Assembly (NCBI GenBank): GCA_016791085.1
Contig: JAEUNN010000272.1
Span: 1-16,286, forward strand
Direction of reading: 5' to 3'
DNA length: 16,286 nucleotides
From: Rhodocyclaceae bacterium
Lineage (GTDB): Bacteria > Pseudomonadota > Gammaproteobacteria > Burkholderiales > Rhodocyclaceae
In this document: piece by piece, positions 15,526 to 16,286 of the stretch
Numbering within the stretch: position 1 is the stretch's first letter
Layout of the letters: the number at the start of each line of letters is the position of its first letter
Translations under genes and position numbers: made by a program
Notes under the pieces: model-generated
What the model was told of the DNA's origin: nothing
The model's input: only the letters and a program-made list of their open reading frames with translations
Database searches by the model: none

Positions 15526-16286
15526 ATGGCTAAGGAAAAATTTGCGCGGACCAAACCGCACGTAAACGTCGGCACGATCGGTCACGTCGACCATGGCAAA
15601 ACCACGCTGACGGCGGCGATTACCACGGTGCTGTCGTCCAAGTTCGGCGGTACCGCGAAGAAGTACGATGAAATCGACGCGGCGCCGGAAGAAAAGGCAC
15701 GCGGCATCACGATCAACACCGCGCACGTCGAGTACGAAACGAAAAACCGCCACTACGCGCACGTGGATTGCCCGGGCCATGCCGACTATGTGAAGAACAT
15801 GATCACCGGCGCGGCGCAGATGGACGGCGCAATTCTGGTCGTGTCGGCGGCCGACGGCCCCATGCCGCAAACGCGCGAGCACATCCTGCTGGCGCGCCAG
15901 GTGGGCGTGCCCTACATGATCGTGTTCATGAACAAGTGCGACATGGTCGACGACGCCGAACTGCTCGAGCTGGTCGAAATGGAAGTGCGCGAACTGCTGT
16001 CCAAGTACGACTTCCCGGGCGATGACATTCCCATCGTCAAGGGTTCGGCGCTGAAGGCGCTGGAAGGCGACAAGGGCGAGCTGGGCGAAAAAGCCATCGA
16101 CGCGCTGGCCGATGCGCTGGACAGCTACATTCCCGAGCCGGAGCGCGCCATCGACCTGGCGTTCCTGATGCCTATCGAAGACGTGTTCTCGATTTCCGGC
16201 CGCGGCACCGTGGTGACCGGGCGTGTCGAGCGCGGCATCGTGAAGGTGGGCGACGAACTGGAAATCGTGGGCATCCGCCCGACCGT
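15526..16286 (+). CDS. tuf: Translation elongation factor Tu, N-terminal part (cut by window end)
   Basis: 253 codons are present of the usual 396 or so. The GTPase domain is complete: GHVDHGKT at 19-26, RGITINTAHVEYE at 59-71, DCPGH at 81-85 (catalytic H85), NKCD at 136-139 and GSAL at 173-176. Domain 2 begins near 210 with FLMPIEDVFSISGRGTVVTG and is cut after GIRPT. EF-Tu delivers aminoacyl-tRNA to the ribosome. AGAGG precedes the ATG at 15526 and overlaps the end of fusA, typical of translational coupling. Proteobacteria often have two tuf copies, so this is likely the str-operon copy. The sequence resembles betaproteobacterial EF-Tu. Confidence 0.98.
   Translation, partial: MAKEKFARTKPHVNVGTIGHVDHGKTTLTAAITTVLSSKFGGTAKKYDEIDAAPEEKARGITINTAHVEYETKNRHYAHVDCPGHADYVKNMITGAAQMDGAILVVSAADGPMPQTREHILLARQVGVPYMIVFMNKCDMVDDAELLELVEMEVRELLSKYDFPGDDIPIVKGSALKALEGDKGELGEKAIDALADALDSYIPEPERAIDLAFLMPIEDVFSISGRGTVVTGRVERGIVKVGDELEIVGIRPT

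Noticed and set aside
12022..15882. A 1286-codon open frame on the minus strand opposite rpsL, rpsG, fusA and tuf
   Set aside because: It is exactly antisense to four universal genes. It is rich in H, R, F and V as expected from reading GC-biased codons backwards, and has no domain features.

Overview
The window is GC-rich chromosomal DNA from a Proteobacterium. EF-G, EF-Tu, S12 and S7 read most like Betaproteobacteria (Burkholderiales/Nitrosomonadales type). This is a judgement from recalled family sequences, not from a search. No tRNA, rRNA, CRISPR array, insertion sequence or phage gene is visible.

Layout. The left 12 kb is a loose set of single genes, almost all on the minus strand. In order they are: the N-terminus of an FAD/NAD(P)-binding oxidoreductase (cut by the window edge); a two-TM Cache-type chemoreceptor; a divergent plus-strand NADPH-dependent FMN reductase of the ChrR type; a 923-residue membrane protein of unknown function; a type I acyl-CoA:carboxylate CoA-transferase (propionate CoA-transferase-like) with an extra C-terminal domain; a Tat-exported intradiol ring-cleavage dioxygenase; a periplasmic adaptor (HlyD/RND type) without its pump; and a Rossmann/DUF2520 protein. 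Gaps of 150-450 bp separate them, so most are probably transcribed singly. Gene content suggests a metabolically flexible, motile aerobe that can use organic acids and possibly aromatic compounds.

The right 4 kb is the streptomycin operon on the plus strand: rpsL (S12), rpsG (S7), fusA (EF-G) and the start of tuf (EF-Tu), cut by the window end. A strong sigma70-type promoter lies about 100 bp before rpsL. The leader holds two hairpins, and a terminator-like hairpin sits between rpsG and fusA just before the fusA ribosome binding site.

The least explained item is the 923-residue protein at 3558-6329. It has a signal peptide, a helical-repeat (TPR-like) periplasmic half, a multi-spanning membrane core and a cytoplasmic alpha/beta domain with a conserved-looking acidic motif. 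It is the best candidate for something undescribed. No multi-gene novel system is evident. Several very long open frames antisense to real genes are artefacts of GC-rich codon usage and are rejected.
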